A DNA stretch of 64,000 nt, taken from Chitinophagaceae bacterium (GTDB lineage Bacteria; Bacteroidota; Bacteroidia; Chitinophagales; Chitinophagaceae). Of the stretch, positions 9,369 to 18,004 are shown piece by piece; the stretch's first letter is position 1; every line of letters begins with the position of its first letter. The stretch is from positions 1 through 64,000 of the forward strand of contig JADJKL010000002.1 of the NCBI GenBank assembly GCA_016706055.1, read 5' to 3'. The position numbers and the translations under genes were made by a program. The notes beneath the pieces were generated by a model that ran no database searches, was not told the origin of the DNA, and saw nothing but the letters and a program-made list of their open reading frames with translations.

Positions 9369-10283
9369 ATGAAAAAGAAATTTTCTCACTTACTATTTAT
9401 TTTTTTAGCTATTTTTTCATTTAACGGTATCCAGGCTCAATCATCCGATTCAGATTCTACCGGTTTGCCCGGTGATAATTTTGATTTGCAAGGTGCATTG
9501 GCTATGTTTCAGAAAGCTACTTCGCCAGAAGATTTTGAAAAATTATTAAACACAGAAGATAACAATGTGAATAATCTTGACCTTAATGAAGATGGGGAAA
9601 TTGATTATGTAAGAGTAGTTTCCAAAATGGATAAGGATGTTCATGTATTTGTGCTTCAAGTAGCTGTCTCAGCTTCAGAAAATCAGGATATTGCAGTTAT
9701 TGAACTGGAAAAAACTGGCAATGAAACTGCAATAGCACAGATAATTGGCGATGAAGATATTTATGGTGAACAAACAATTGTAGAGCCAGATGGAGGAGAG
9801 GATAATGCCTTTATTAACTGGAGTAACACTTCTAACCTTAGTGGCCCGAATGCTGGCTACAATTTTTCTGATAATGGCATAATTGTAAATGTATGGTTCT
9901 GGCCATCTGTTCGTTTTGTATATGGCGTAAATTATCGTCCTTGGATTTCTCCTTGGCGTTGGAATTCTTATCCCAATTGGTGGAAACCGTGGAAACCTTA
10001 TCGTTGGAATGTATGGCATCCAAGATGCGTAGTTCATCATAGAAAATTTGTAATTGTAGGTACACATCGAGTAGTAAGAGCCCATAAAGTATATACTCCG
10101 TTTAGAGCCAGCTCAGTTACCGTAAGAACAAGACATGCTGCATCTGTAAGCCGCTACCGAGTAACAAGAACTAAAACTACAGTAACTGGGCCAAGAGGAA
10201 AATCGGCAACAAAAACAACTACTACTGTAAAAGGTCCTAAAGGGAAAGTAAAAGCGCAGAAAACAAGAGTGAGAAAAAACTAG
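9369..10283 (+). CDS. Secreted protein with Trp-rich middle and basic tail
   Basis: I choose the ATG at 9369 because it opens a standard signal peptide (MKKKFSHLLFIFL, cleaved after about residue 24, IQAQ). An ATG at 9303 would put an odd extension in front. The mature protein has an acidic first half with an EF-hand-like run (DLNEDGEIDY), then a stretch dense in Trp/Pro (NSYPNWWKPWKPYRW), then a strongly basic Arg/Lys/Thr-rich tail including duplicated TVKGPKGK-type repeats. No enzyme family is recognised. The charge layout suggests a surface or matrix protein; this is inference. Confidence 0.7.
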   Translation: MKKKFSHLLFIFLAIFSFNGIQAQSSDSDSTGLPGDNFDLQGALAMFQKATSPEDFEKLLNTEDNNVNNLDLNEDGEIDYVRVVSKMDKDVHVFVLQVAVSASENQDIAVIELEKTGNETAIAQIIGDEDIYGEQTIVEPDGGEDNAFINWSNTSNLSGPNAGYNFSDNGIIVNVWFWPSVRFVYGVNYRPWISPWRWNSYPNWWKPWKPYRWNVWHPRCVVHHRKFVIVGTHRVVRAHKVYTPFRASSVTVRTRHAASVSRYRVTRTKTTVTGPRGKSATKTTTTVKGPKGKVKAQKTRVRKN

Positions 10284-10303
10284 ATTTTAAAATAATAAAA
10301 AGC

Positions 10304-10337
10304 AAAAGGGACTCATTAACTAATGAGTCCCTTTTTT
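10304..10337 (+). terminator. Intrinsic terminator after the Trp-rich secreted protein
   Basis: AAAAGGGACTCATT pairs with AATGAGTCCCTTTT around a short loop and runs into T6. It closes the first group of secreted genes. Confidence 0.87.
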
Positions 10338-10508
10338 ATATAGCTAGAACTATCTCCTTAGAAAACTTATTTATTTTGAAATCGATTAAAAAAAGGAAAA
10401 ATGACAAGTTGCTCCATTTTTCAAAATCACCCATTTAGGTCATTAGATGTGTAAACGAATAAAATACTTTTAAAAAATCATAACGTATTATTCATTAAAA
10501 CTTCTATT

Positions 10509-10943
10509 ATGAACCTGAAACTATTCTTTGTTTGTGTATTATCCGGAATAATATTTAGTTCTGCTACTCCACTATGCGACCTGAAAGCAAAATTTACTAA
10601 ATCTGATTTTACGATTCGTCAAAGTAGTTCTTCTGATCTTAACCTTACTATAAGGGCTAAAGCAAAAAATACTGGTACTTGTGGATGGGAAAGGGGGAAA
10701 GCAAAGCTAGAGTGGGTACTTAAAAGTGGTCCTAAATCTGCCAAAAAGTTTGATCGGGAAATATTGTCGGGCAAAACAGATTTAAGTGCAACAGTGTTGC
10801 CCGGTAAGATAGGAGAATTTAAGCCTATAGAATTAATATGGCCAGAGGTTAATGGCAAATACACATTTGAATTCTATATAACTTATAACAATGAAACAAT
10901 ATCAGAAGATGATGTGGATATAGATGTTAATTGGGGCAAATAA
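10509..10943 (+). CDS. Secreted NBR1-like Ig-domain protein A
   Basis: A 144-residue exported protein with a signal peptide to about residue 20. The mature part is one beta-sandwich-like domain with NTGTCGW, a conserved VLPGKIGEF turn, and a closing strand GKYTFEFYITYN. This pattern (N.G.C.W, PG, G.Y) resembles the Ig-like domain of NBR1-type proteins, which mediates protein-protein contact. It is clearly paralogous to the next gene (CGWERGKAKLEW against CGWDKDKVWLEI). Two Cys may form a disulphide. The function is unknown. Confidence 0.68.
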   Translation: MNLKLFFVCVLSGIIFSSATPLCDLKAKFTKSDFTIRQSSSSDLNLTIRAKAKNTGTCGWERGKAKLEWVLKSGPKSAKKFDREILSGKTDLSATVLPGKIGEFKPIELIWPEVNGKYTFEFYITYNNETISEDDVDIDVNWGK

Positions 10944-10965
10944 AATTTATCTAAAATCAGTTATT

Positions 10966-11409
10966 ATGAAAAAAATATTATCAATTACAGTATTATTATT
11001 GTGCATTTATACAGCAAAAGCACAATGTCCTTGCGAAACCAAAGCAGAATTTGACGCCAGCGACATAAGAGTAATGAGTGGCAAATTGGAAGCAAGAACA
11101 ACCGAAGATTTTATGATTACTGTAGAAAACACAGGATCATGTGGTTGGGATAAAGACAAGGTTTGGCTGGAAATTATAGTCAAAGTAAGACCTCGTGACG
11201 CTAATCAATCTGAAGTTAATAAATCCTTTAAAACTTCAAAAAGACATTATATGACATCCGGCGCTATGACTCCACCAGGTGAAACAGCTGGTTTTAAAAT
11301 CAGGTTTGATCCGCCACCTAATTCCGGAAGATATCAGATTACTGTAAGGTTTATAGCTAATGGTAGTTTTATTGAATCAGCCGATAGTAAGGCACTTGAT
11401 TGGAATTAA
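10966..11409 (+). CDS. Secreted NBR1-like Ig-domain protein B
   Basis: A 147-residue exported protein starting at the ATG that gives a clean signal peptide (MKKILSITVLLLC, cut after about residue 19, AKAQ). An upstream in-frame start at 10924 overlaps the preceding gene and is rejected. The mature domain repeats the layout of its neighbour: CPCETKAEF, NTGSCGWDKD, a PPGETAGF turn and GRYQITVRF. The pair probably arose by tandem duplication and then diverged. Spacing of 22 bases implies co-transcription. Confidence 0.68.
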   Translation: MKKILSITVLLLCIYTAKAQCPCETKAEFDASDIRVMSGKLEARTTEDFMITVENTGSCGWDKDKVWLEIIVKVRPRDANQSEVNKSFKTSKRHYMTSGAMTPPGETAGFKIRFDPPPNSGRYQITVRFIANGSFIESADSKALDWN

Positions 11410-11433
11410 TATTTATTCACCAAAACTTATAAT

Positions 11434-11976
11434 ATGAAAAAAATATTATCTATAGCCTTGTCTGTCTTTTTTATACATAGTGTTTCATTAGCACAATGGC
11501 CGTCAAATGTAAAAGTGGTTGAAGGTGTACAAAGTGATTCAACTATTGTAAAAGGAAATTTAGCTGATGGAGAAATAATGGAAGACCTCAGTTGGGCTGC
11601 CAATAGCTCAAATGCTTGTTTTGTATCTTTTCAAAATCCTAAGTTTCGAGGTAATCATGTTTTTTTTGCAACTACTATATTCTCTAGAACAGAATTGATA
11701 ATTAGTGTAAAGCCGACAAATGATACGGCCAATCTTAGTATTTATGCCTATATGCAGGGAGCAGACAATTATACGATGGTGCCTAATCTTCCGAGTTGCA
11801 TTACCTGTGAGGCTGATTATAAATGGGACAGGAAATGGAAAGGTAAAACGCAATTTAGCGAACGGTATGTAAAATTTAGTAACCCCACTGGCAGAACCTA
11901 TAATATTCTTATTGGCGTATCATCCCCCGCTGGAATAACAGAAGGAGAATTTGAACTAAAAATTAAAAAGAAGTAA
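11434..11976 (+). CDS. Secreted hypothetical protein with PPC-like beta domain
   Basis: A 180-residue exported protein with signal peptide (MKKILSIALSVFFIH, cut near residue 20). The mature region is a single beta-rich domain (ELIISVKPTNDTANLSIYAY, later TYNILIGVSS and EGEFELKIKK) of the kind seen in pre-peptidase C-terminal domains of secreted enzymes, but no enzyme is attached. A CITC pair sits in the middle. It is 24 bases after the Ig pair and ends at a terminator, so the three genes look like one small operon of secreted beta proteins. Confidence 0.6.
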   Translation: MKKILSIALSVFFIHSVSLAQWPSNVKVVEGVQSDSTIVKGNLADGEIMEDLSWAANSSNACFVSFQNPKFRGNHVFFATTIFSRTELIISVKPTNDTANLSIYAYMQGADNYTMVPNLPSCITCEADYKWDRKWKGKTQFSERYVKFSNPTGRTYNILIGVSSPAGITEGEFELKIKKK

Positions 11977-12297
11977 TTTATTAAAGCAACCACCATTAAC
12001 CTTTCCTTTTTTGCCGCCTCAAACAATAATTTGAGGCGGTTTTTCTTTAATTGACGGCCAAAAGGTTGAATCACATTGATAATTCTTTTAATATGCTTTA
12101 TATTATATAGCTATTTTAGCAATACAAGTATTTTCTGTTGAAAAAATATGCCTTACTTTATTTGCATTTCCCGTTTTCTTTCTTACTTTACTACCGAGAA
12201 TTAAAGACCAGTTTTCGAATCCCCACCCACGAAAAAAATTTTAGTAAATCTATTTTTAATTTGTTTGCTTTTTTGGCAGGCACTAAAATTTTATAAC
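11977..12297 (+). other. 321-base gap with a terminator and no visible gene
   Basis: The first 70 bases hold the terminator of the secreted-protein operon. The rest is very A/T-rich with no credible reading frame. T-rich tracts near 12140-12270 may contain a promoter for the next gene, but no full TAnnTTTG box is present. Confidence 0.5.
12014..12044 (+). terminator. Intrinsic terminator of the secreted-protein operon
   Basis: A perfect 10-bp G/C-rich stem, CCGCCTCAAA with TTTGAGGCGG, has a CAATAA loop and T5 downstream. Confidence 0.9.
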
Positions 12298-12675
12298 ATG
12301 GTTCAGGTAGACATTTCACAGCTTTCCGGGGAGTGTAGCGTTTGGAGAGAAACACTTCGTCAACATAGGGAAGAACTTACCAATGATGAAACAAAACTTC
12401 GGGAAATAGCCGGAAAATCACTCTCCAAAGAACAACTTCAGGACGTAGAACACCTCCACAATCAATTCCACATTCAGCTTATTAACATTCATGATCTAAA
12501 ACAGGCAATCAAAGTACATGATCGTAAAATAAACTTTGAAAAAGTTGCATTTAATGGTCATGCAAATGAAGACAGTTATGCTCGGCACGAAAGTTTGCAT
12601 GAAGAGTACCAGAATATGTTACAAACGTTGGAAGATTTGCGCAGCGAATTCAAAGAGTTTATAAAAAGTACTTAG
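12298..12675 (+). CDS. Small coiled-coil hypothetical protein
   Basis: A 125-residue soluble protein, almost wholly charged and helical, with heptad-like spacing of Leu/Ile (LRQHREELTNDETKL, later LHNQFHIQLINIHDLK). The His and Glu content is high. No signal peptide is present. I choose the ATG at 12298 rather than an in-frame upstream non-ATG codon at 12265, which would add a hydrophobic, noncoding-looking lead. Function is unknown; it could be a structural or adaptor protein. It has no clear operon partner. Confidence 0.62.
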   Translation: MVQVDISQLSGECSVWRETLRQHREELTNDETKLREIAGKSLSKEQLQDVEHLHNQFHIQLINIHDLKQAIKVHDRKINFEKVAFNGHANEDSYARHESLHEEYQNMLQTLEDLRSEFKEFIKST

Positions 12676-12802
12676 ATTATCTTTTTTGTTATCTCAAAAC
12701 AGCGTCAGAAATAATTAATTTCTGTGTGTAAAGAGGCTTTGTCTTTTTCTTACCCATTGGATTCAAAAGACGATTCAATTTTTATCACTTAAATAGATTG
12801 TC

Positions 12803-14938
12803 ATGCCTGAATTTGATACCTCACATGTAAAAAACATTGTCTTGCTGGGTCATGCCGGTGCTGGTAAGACAACATTAGCGGAATGTATGCTATTCGAAGC
12901 TGGTCTCATCAGCCGTCGGGGCAATATATCCGAAAGAAACACCACAGGTGATTACCATGAACTAGAACAGGAAAGAGGTAATTCCATTTTCAGCAAACTA
13001 CTACATACAAAATGGCGAGGTTACAAAATAAATATACTGGATACTCCCGGTTATGATGATTTTGTGGGAGAAGTAATTTCAGCATTACGGGTAGCGGATA
13101 CCGGTGTTATGTTGCTTAATGCAATGATGGGAGTGGAGGTAGGCGCAGATATAATTTGGGAATACACAGAGAAGTTTAAAACGCCAATGATATTTGCGGT
13201 AAACAAGCTCGATGATGACAATGCCGATTTTGATAGAACTGTAAAAGAAGCAAAAGTACATTTTGGAAATAAAGTTGTTGCGGTACAGTACCCGCATCAG
13301 ACAGGAGTTGGTTTTCATGAAATCATTGATGTGCTACGCATGACAATGTATAAGTTTAATAATAATGGAGGGAAACCTGAAAAGCTGTCAATACCTGATG
13401 ATGAAAAGAAGAAAGCGGATGAATTGCATAAAGAATTAATCGAAGCAATAGCCAGCAATGATGAGACGCTGATGGAGAAATATTTTGATAAAGGCGAATT
13501 AGACGAAGATGAAATGAAGGAAGGCTTAAAAAAAGCAATGATTAATCATGACTTGTTTCCTTTATTCTGTTTATCGGCCGAACGAAATATGGGTAGTGGC
13601 AGACTGATGGGTTTTATTGATAATGTTTGCCCTAGTGCAAATGAAATTCCTTCACAAACTACAAAGAATGGCGAAAAGCTTACTTGCGATGCTAATGGTC
13701 CAGCTTGTATGTTTATTTATAAAACGATTTCAGAACCGCATGTAGGAGAGATGTCTTTCTTTAAAGTGTATTCGGGTACAATAAAAGTTGGAATGGAATT
13801 AGTGAATGAAAGTACTGGTGTTTCGGAAAAGATAAATCAATTGTTCTTAGTTGAAGGGAATAAAAGAACCTCTACTCATGAATTAGTTGCAGGTGATATT
13901 GGTGCAACATTGAAGCTAAAAAATACACATGTCAATAATACATTACATGTAAAAGGGAAAAATTATGAGTTGCCATCAATTGAATTTCCTTCTTATAATA
14001 TGACTGTAGCAATTGAATCGCTGAAAAAAGGAGAGGAGGAGAAGCTTTCGCAAGCATTACATCAATTGCGGGAAGAAGACCCAACTTTATTGGTAGAGAT
14101 TTCTTCAGAATTAAAACAAACTTTAATTCATTGTCAGGGAGATATGCATTTGGCGGTAGCAAAATGGAAAATTGAACATTTACATCGTTTGGATGTACAA
14201 TTTGTAAAACCAAAAATTGCATACAGAGAAACTATTCGTAAAATGGCTGATGCGAATTATCGTCATAAAAAACAGAGTGGAGGTGCTGGTCAGTTTGGCG
14301 AAGTGTTTATGCGGATTGAACCATGGTATGAAGGAATACCGGAACCAAAGGATTTAAACGTAAGGGCAAAAGATGTGCATGATTTGGATTGGGGAGGCAA
14401 ACTGGTTTTCTATAATTGTATAGTTGGAGGCGCAATAGATACAAGATTTCTTCCATCCATCTTAAAAGGGGTAATGGAGAAAATGCATAATGGACCATTG
14501 ACAGGTTCTTACGCAAGGGATATTCGGGTAAGTGTGTATGATGGTAAAATGCATCCTGTTGATAGTAATGACATTTCATTTAAGATTGCTGGCTTACAGG
14601 CATTTCGTCAGGCATTTCAACAGGCTGATCCACAAATTTTAGAACCGGTATATCATGTAGAAGTTTTATGTCCGGAGGATATTACAGGTTCTGTAATGGG
14701 TGATTTGCAAAGTCGCCGTGCAATTGTGGAAGGAATAGACAGCGAAGGGCATTTTCAAAAAATTATAGCTAAAGTTCCACTGGCAGAAATGGATGGGTAT
14801 TCCTCATCCATTCGATCTATTACACAGGGTAGGGCAAAATTTAGAATGGAGTTTAAAGCTTATGAGCCTGTACCATTTGATTTACAGCGAAAGCTTATTG
14901 ATGAATATAGTAAAACTGAAAAAGAAGAATACGCATAA
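12803..14938 (+). CDS. Divergent elongation factor G paralogue (EF-G2 type)
   Basis: A 711-residue translational GTPase with the full EF-G domain order. The P-loop GHAGAGKT is at residues 16-23, DTPG at 80-83 and NKLD in the G4 position. Two key places deviate: the switch I motif usually ERGITI is ERGNSI, and the catalytic His after DTPG is Tyr (DTPGYDDF). The same His-to-Tyr change occurs in EF-G2-type proteins, and Bacteroides EF-G2 is reported to support translocation with little or no GTP hydrolysis. A specialised, stress-related role is therefore inferred. It stands alone and ends at a bidirectional terminator; the housekeeping fusA is expected elsewhere. Confidence 0.9.
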   Translation: MPEFDTSHVKNIVLLGHAGAGKTTLAECMLFEAGLISRRGNISERNTTGDYHELEQERGNSIFSKLLHTKWRGYKINILDTPGYDDFVGEVISALRVADTGVMLLNAMMGVEVGADIIWEYTEKFKTPMIFAVNKLDDDNADFDRTVKEAKVHFGNKVVAVQYPHQTGVGFHEIIDVLRMTMYKFNNNGGKPEKLSIPDDEKKKADELHKELIEAIASNDETLMEKYFDKGELDEDEMKEGLKKAMINHDLFPLFCLSAERNMGSGRLMGFIDNVCPSANEIPSQTTKNGEKLTCDANGPACMFIYKTISEPHVGEMSFFKVYSGTIKVGMELVNESTGVSEKINQLFLVEGNKRTSTHELVAGDIGATLKLKNTHVNNTLHVKGKNYELPSIEFPSYNMTVAIESLKKGEEEKLSQALHQLREEDPTLLVEISSELKQTLIHCQGDMHLAVAKWKIEHLHRLDVQFVKPKIAYRETIRKMADANYRHKKQSGGAGQFGEVFMRIEPWYEGIPEPKDLNVRAKDVHDLDWGGKLVFYNCIVGGAIDTRFLPSILKGVMEKMHNGPLTGSYARDIRVSVYDGKMHPVDSNDISFKIAGLQAFRQAFQQADPQILEPVYHVEVLCPEDITGSVMGDLQSRRAIVEGIDSEGHFQKIIAKVPLAEMDGYSSSIRSITQGRAKFRMEFKAYEPVPFDLQRKLIDEYSKTEKEEYA

Positions 14939-14952
14939 AATACTAACTGTAA

Positions 14953-14984
14953 AAATAAAGGCTGCAAAAAACAGCCTTTATTTT
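14953..14984 (+). terminator. Bidirectional terminator between the EF-G paralogue and the crystallin-like gene
   Basis: AAATAAAGGCTG pairs with CAGCCTTTATTT around a CAAAAAA loop, with A- and T-runs on both sides. It lies between convergent genes and can serve both. Confidence 0.85.
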
Positions 14985-14989
14985 ATTCA

Positions 14990-16222
14990 CTACTGTTCTC
15001 TGTAAACAGCAATTGATGATGCTTTATCGTTCCATCCCGAAAAACTAAAACCTGATTTAGATTGATTAATTGTATATTTTTTCCCGCCAAAATTTTCAAA
15101 CTCGTATAGAACTACTTTAAATCCTTCAGGAAGAGATAATGAGCTTAATGCGTTATCAGGAAATCCTATTTGCGACATTGAACTATAAGTTCCCGGAAGT
15201 AACGAAACAGCCTGACCTTTATAATTACCATCTACATAAATTGTAACTCTTGAATTTATAGACGGGTTCTGATTGTAGTTATAATTTGAAGCCTGATTTT
15301 TTTCTTCAATAACTAAAGAACGGATTTTATTATTCAATGTACTTGTCATACAACTAATATCCTCAGAAATTGTATAATAATTTCCAGACAAATAGTCGCT
15401 ACTTATATACGCTTTTACCTGAAGGTTTGAAGGAATTTTAATAGATGAAATAGTGGATTTTAGTATACCTAACTTATTGCCTTGATATTCACCTGGCGCA
15501 AGCCGCAGGCTATTGCCTTTATAGTTACAAGTGGAGTAAATGTTTACATAATTATCTCCATAATTGTTATTATATCTATTATTGTTGTTGCCATTGTTGT
15601 TATTGTTATAACCTTGATTGTAATCATATTCAATTACTAGTGAACTGATTTTGTCATTATATGTGCTGGAAAGACAACTAGTGCTTTCGTTGAAAGTATA
15701 GTTATAACCAGAGAGATCCTCATTATTCAAATAAACTTTTACTTTCAGGTTGCCATAAATTATAAATGAAGAAATGTTGTTTTTCAATAAACCCAATGCA
15801 CTTCCTTTGTATGTACCAGGTTTTAAACTTTTGGAGTAGCCTTTATTATAACAGTCGTTATAAAAAGTGATGTAGCTATTTTGATCATACCCAGGTTTGT
15901 TGTACATATCTTCAACTACAACAGATGAAGCAAGCTCATTCCATTCTGCATCAAGACATTGTATGTTGCCGGTAAAAGTCTTTGATTTGCCTTCATATTT
16001 ATCATGTTCATAAATAGTTACTTTCATTCCTGCTGGTATCTGTATGCTGGAAAGCTTGTCATTACCAATCTTCATTTGATATGTTCTGTAATTACCAGAG
16101 GCAAGAACACTTTGTTTGCCACTATAATTACAATCTTCATGTAGCGTTACATAATTGTTTTGAGCCGATAGACTAATGCTATAGGATAGAATAACTAGTA
16201 GTGCGATACCAAATTTAGACAT
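14990..16222 (-). CDS. Secreted protein with four beta/gamma-crystallin-like repeats
   Basis: A signal peptide ends near residue 20. The mature protein contains four modules of about 85 residues at roughly 23-105, 116-200, 224-308 and 325-409. Each has the pattern V.IY...NY.G....L..G.Y followed by S-[SI]-[LI] and a Cys near the second half, as in beta/gamma-crystallin Greek-key folds. An Asn-rich linker (about 204-223) separates modules 2 and 3. The last module lacks the paired Cys. Such domains often bind Ca2+ or make stable extracellular scaffolds; the canonical (N/D)(N/D)xx(S/T)S site is not obvious here, so calcium binding is uncertain. Confidence 0.78.
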   Translation of the reverse strand: MSKFGIALLVILSYSISLSAQNNYVTLHEDCNYSGKQSVLASGNYRTYQMKIGNDKLSSIQIPAGMKVTIYEHDKYEGKSKTFTGNIQCLDAEWNELASSVVVEDMYNKPGYDQNSYITFYNDCYNKGYSKSLKPGTYKGSALGLLKNNISSFIIYGNLKVKVYLNNEDLSGYNYTFNESTSCLSSTYNDKISSLVIEYDYNQGYNNNNNGNNNNRYNNNYGDNYVNIYSTCNYKGNSLRLAPGEYQGNKLGILKSTISSIKIPSNLQVKAYISSDYLSGNYYTISEDISCMTSTLNNKIRSLVIEEKNQASNYNYNQNPSINSRVTIYVDGNYKGQAVSLLPGTYSSMSQIGFPDNALSSLSLPEGFKVVLYEFENFGGKKYTINQSKSGFSFSGWNDKASSIAVYREQ

Positions 16223-16300
16223 AAGAAAGATTTTCGGGTTTATTAATGGTACGGGAAGTTAATATTTTCTTCTTTAATTCAAATGACTATTTAGTGCCAT

Positions 16301-17289
16301 TTATAGTCGTTGCTTTAAAAAATAATTAATTGTTTTTATTTTATTATTTCTTTTGTCCATGTCGCAAACAAGTTGCTCTCTTGAGTATTTCTCCGGTATA
16401 AATACAGAATCAGTAATTGATTCATTCATTTTCAATTGATCAAGGCATACAAAACATCTGCTGCAAAGACTCATTGCTACAAGACTGAGATGTTTTTTCT
16501 TTTTTTTTGCTTTGTAGGATAGTTGTTTTGTCAATGCAAAACTCTTATTCATTTGATCAATAAATAATTGACGAACCAAGTGCATTTTTTTTGCAGTTGT
16601 TGGAATGGTTTGGATATTGCTATTGCGATCTTTATAAATATCAAAAATATCATTGCCGAATTGCATTAAACCTCCCATATTGTATAATGCATTTTCTTCA
16701 CCTTCTGCGAATGAATGAGACATTGATGCCCGATAAAATAATACAGAAACACCACCTTTTTTTAACGTAATATCAAAAATTTCTTTTTCAGACAAACCTG
16801 GAGCTGATTGTTTCTTGCTTTCTATTTGTGCCTGATAAACCTGCCTTAGGTATTTTGAAACTAAAACCGGATCATGTGCATTCACTAATGCTTTCTTATA
16901 AAAGATGAGAAAAGTTTTTCGGCAGAATTTTCACCTTTTAATTCATCTGGCTTTTCCATAAAAGCTTTTACTTGTTCATCCGACATATCAAACTTGTCAA
17001 AAAAATCATCAAACAGTCCAGTCATGGCTCCTTGATACGTAAGAGCCAATCTTTCTTTTTTTGTCATTTTAAAGCCCCGTAAAGCACAAATGGAGTCGCC
17101 AAGAATAGCAGGAACAGCAAGACCGTAATAATGGGTTATTTTTTTAAAATCCGATGCATCAAGGCTTCCATCATTTGATCGTTTTGCGGTTGCTAAAATT
17201 TCGTCAAGTTCGGTAGCAATAAAGCGATGCTGCTTTTTTATACTGCTTAATAAAGAAGATATGGTTTTGACAGCGTTAAAAATTGTCAC
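16301..17289 (-). CDS. Class I isoprenoid-synthase-like enzyme, split by one apparent frameshift
   Basis: The first 134 residues carry a DDFFD motif (residues 94-98) and end abruptly. The second frame begins at the same point and contains a matching NDIFDIYKD motif in the Mg2+-binding second position of class I terpenoid synthases. Adding one A to the run at 16892-16894 fuses them (IRKALVNAHDP) into 329 residues, a normal single-domain size. I therefore treat it as one gene. The start is GTG at 17289, 33 bases after the upstream gene. Substrate and product are unknown. It is the last gene of an apparent operon with a GMC oxidoreductase. Confidence 0.7.
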
Positions 17290-17322
17290 AGTTAGTTCTT
17301 ACTTTTATTATATTTCTTCAGC

Positions 17323-17988
17323 TTATGGCTTAGTAAAGCTTACACATTCATTCAGCTCTTTTTCAGTGTAGGCAATTTTGTATTGTTGCAAAACTTCTTC
17401 AGGAACACCATTCCATTGTGTCGGAGTATTACCTACGTAGCCAATATCTTTCACTCCAATTTCAGAAGTGTAAAAACCACTGGCAGTAAGATCTCTCATC
17501 AAACTGAAAAACTTTACTCCCTGACTCATTTCCGGTTTTGCTTTTTTGGGGTAAGCAATTTGATCTACCAATTCAATTTGCTGAGTTGAAGAGCAATCTA
17601 TAAATGCTTTTTCATACTGCTTCAGACAATACACATCTAACCAACGAAGGCCGCCTTTCATTGGCACTTGGTGGTTAGGCATATCTTTTACTATAAACTC
17701 AATAAAATCGGGAACTTTTGCATCACTGGCACTTCCACTTATTTCATCTTTTGGAATAATGATATCAGCTAACAAAGTAATCGTTGCTATTTCATGATCA
17801 GTAAAGAATTTTTCTTTTGCAAGCAACTCCTTTTCATATTTCAATTCATCAGGGTTACGATCTATTGTAAACTTCGGATCATTAACCTGATTTGCCTTTT
17901 TTTTATCATCAGTTTTACAACCTGCAATTACTGCAGGAACTGCAACTGCACCCGTTACAATAAGTTTTAAAGATTTACGACGATCCAT
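17323..17988 (-). CDS. Gluconate 2-dehydrogenase subunit 3 family protein
   Basis: A 221-residue exported small subunit. The N-terminus (MDRRKSLKLIVTGA) resembles a twin-arginine signal and also has a lipobox-like AGC at residues 22-24, so it may be Tat-exported and lipidated. The core carries ITLLADIIIPKDE followed by a VPDFIEFIV segment, diagnostic of the family. These proteins act as chaperone/secretion partners for FAD-dependent GMC dehydrogenases. It lies 16 bases downstream of exactly such a large subunit, which strongly supports the pairing. Confidence 0.87.
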   Translation of the reverse strand: MDRRKSLKLIVTGAVAVPAVIAGCKTDDKKKANQVNDPKFTIDRNPDELKYEKELLAKEKFFTDHEIATITLLADIIIPKDEISGSASDAKVPDFIEFIVKDMPNHQVPMKGGLRWLDVYCLKQYEKAFIDCSSTQQIELVDQIAYPKKAKPEMSQGVKFFSLMRDLTASGFYTSEIGVKDIGYVGNTPTQWNGVPEEVLQQYKIAYTEKELNECVSFTKP

Positions 17989-18004
17989 TTAAAAGGTTTT
18001 GGGG

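Noticed and set aside
9675..10085. Minus-strand frame of 136 codons inside the Trp-rich secreted gene
   Set aside because: It is antisense to a gene with signal peptide and consistent codon use, and the product looks like random translation.
13932..14222. Minus-strand frame inside the EF-G paralogue
   Set aside because: Shadow of a strongly conserved coding frame on the other strand.
16885..17289. Two separate genes for the isoprenoid-type enzyme
   Set aside because: One added base joins them into a normal-length enzyme with both metal motifs, matching the error pattern seen elsewhere.
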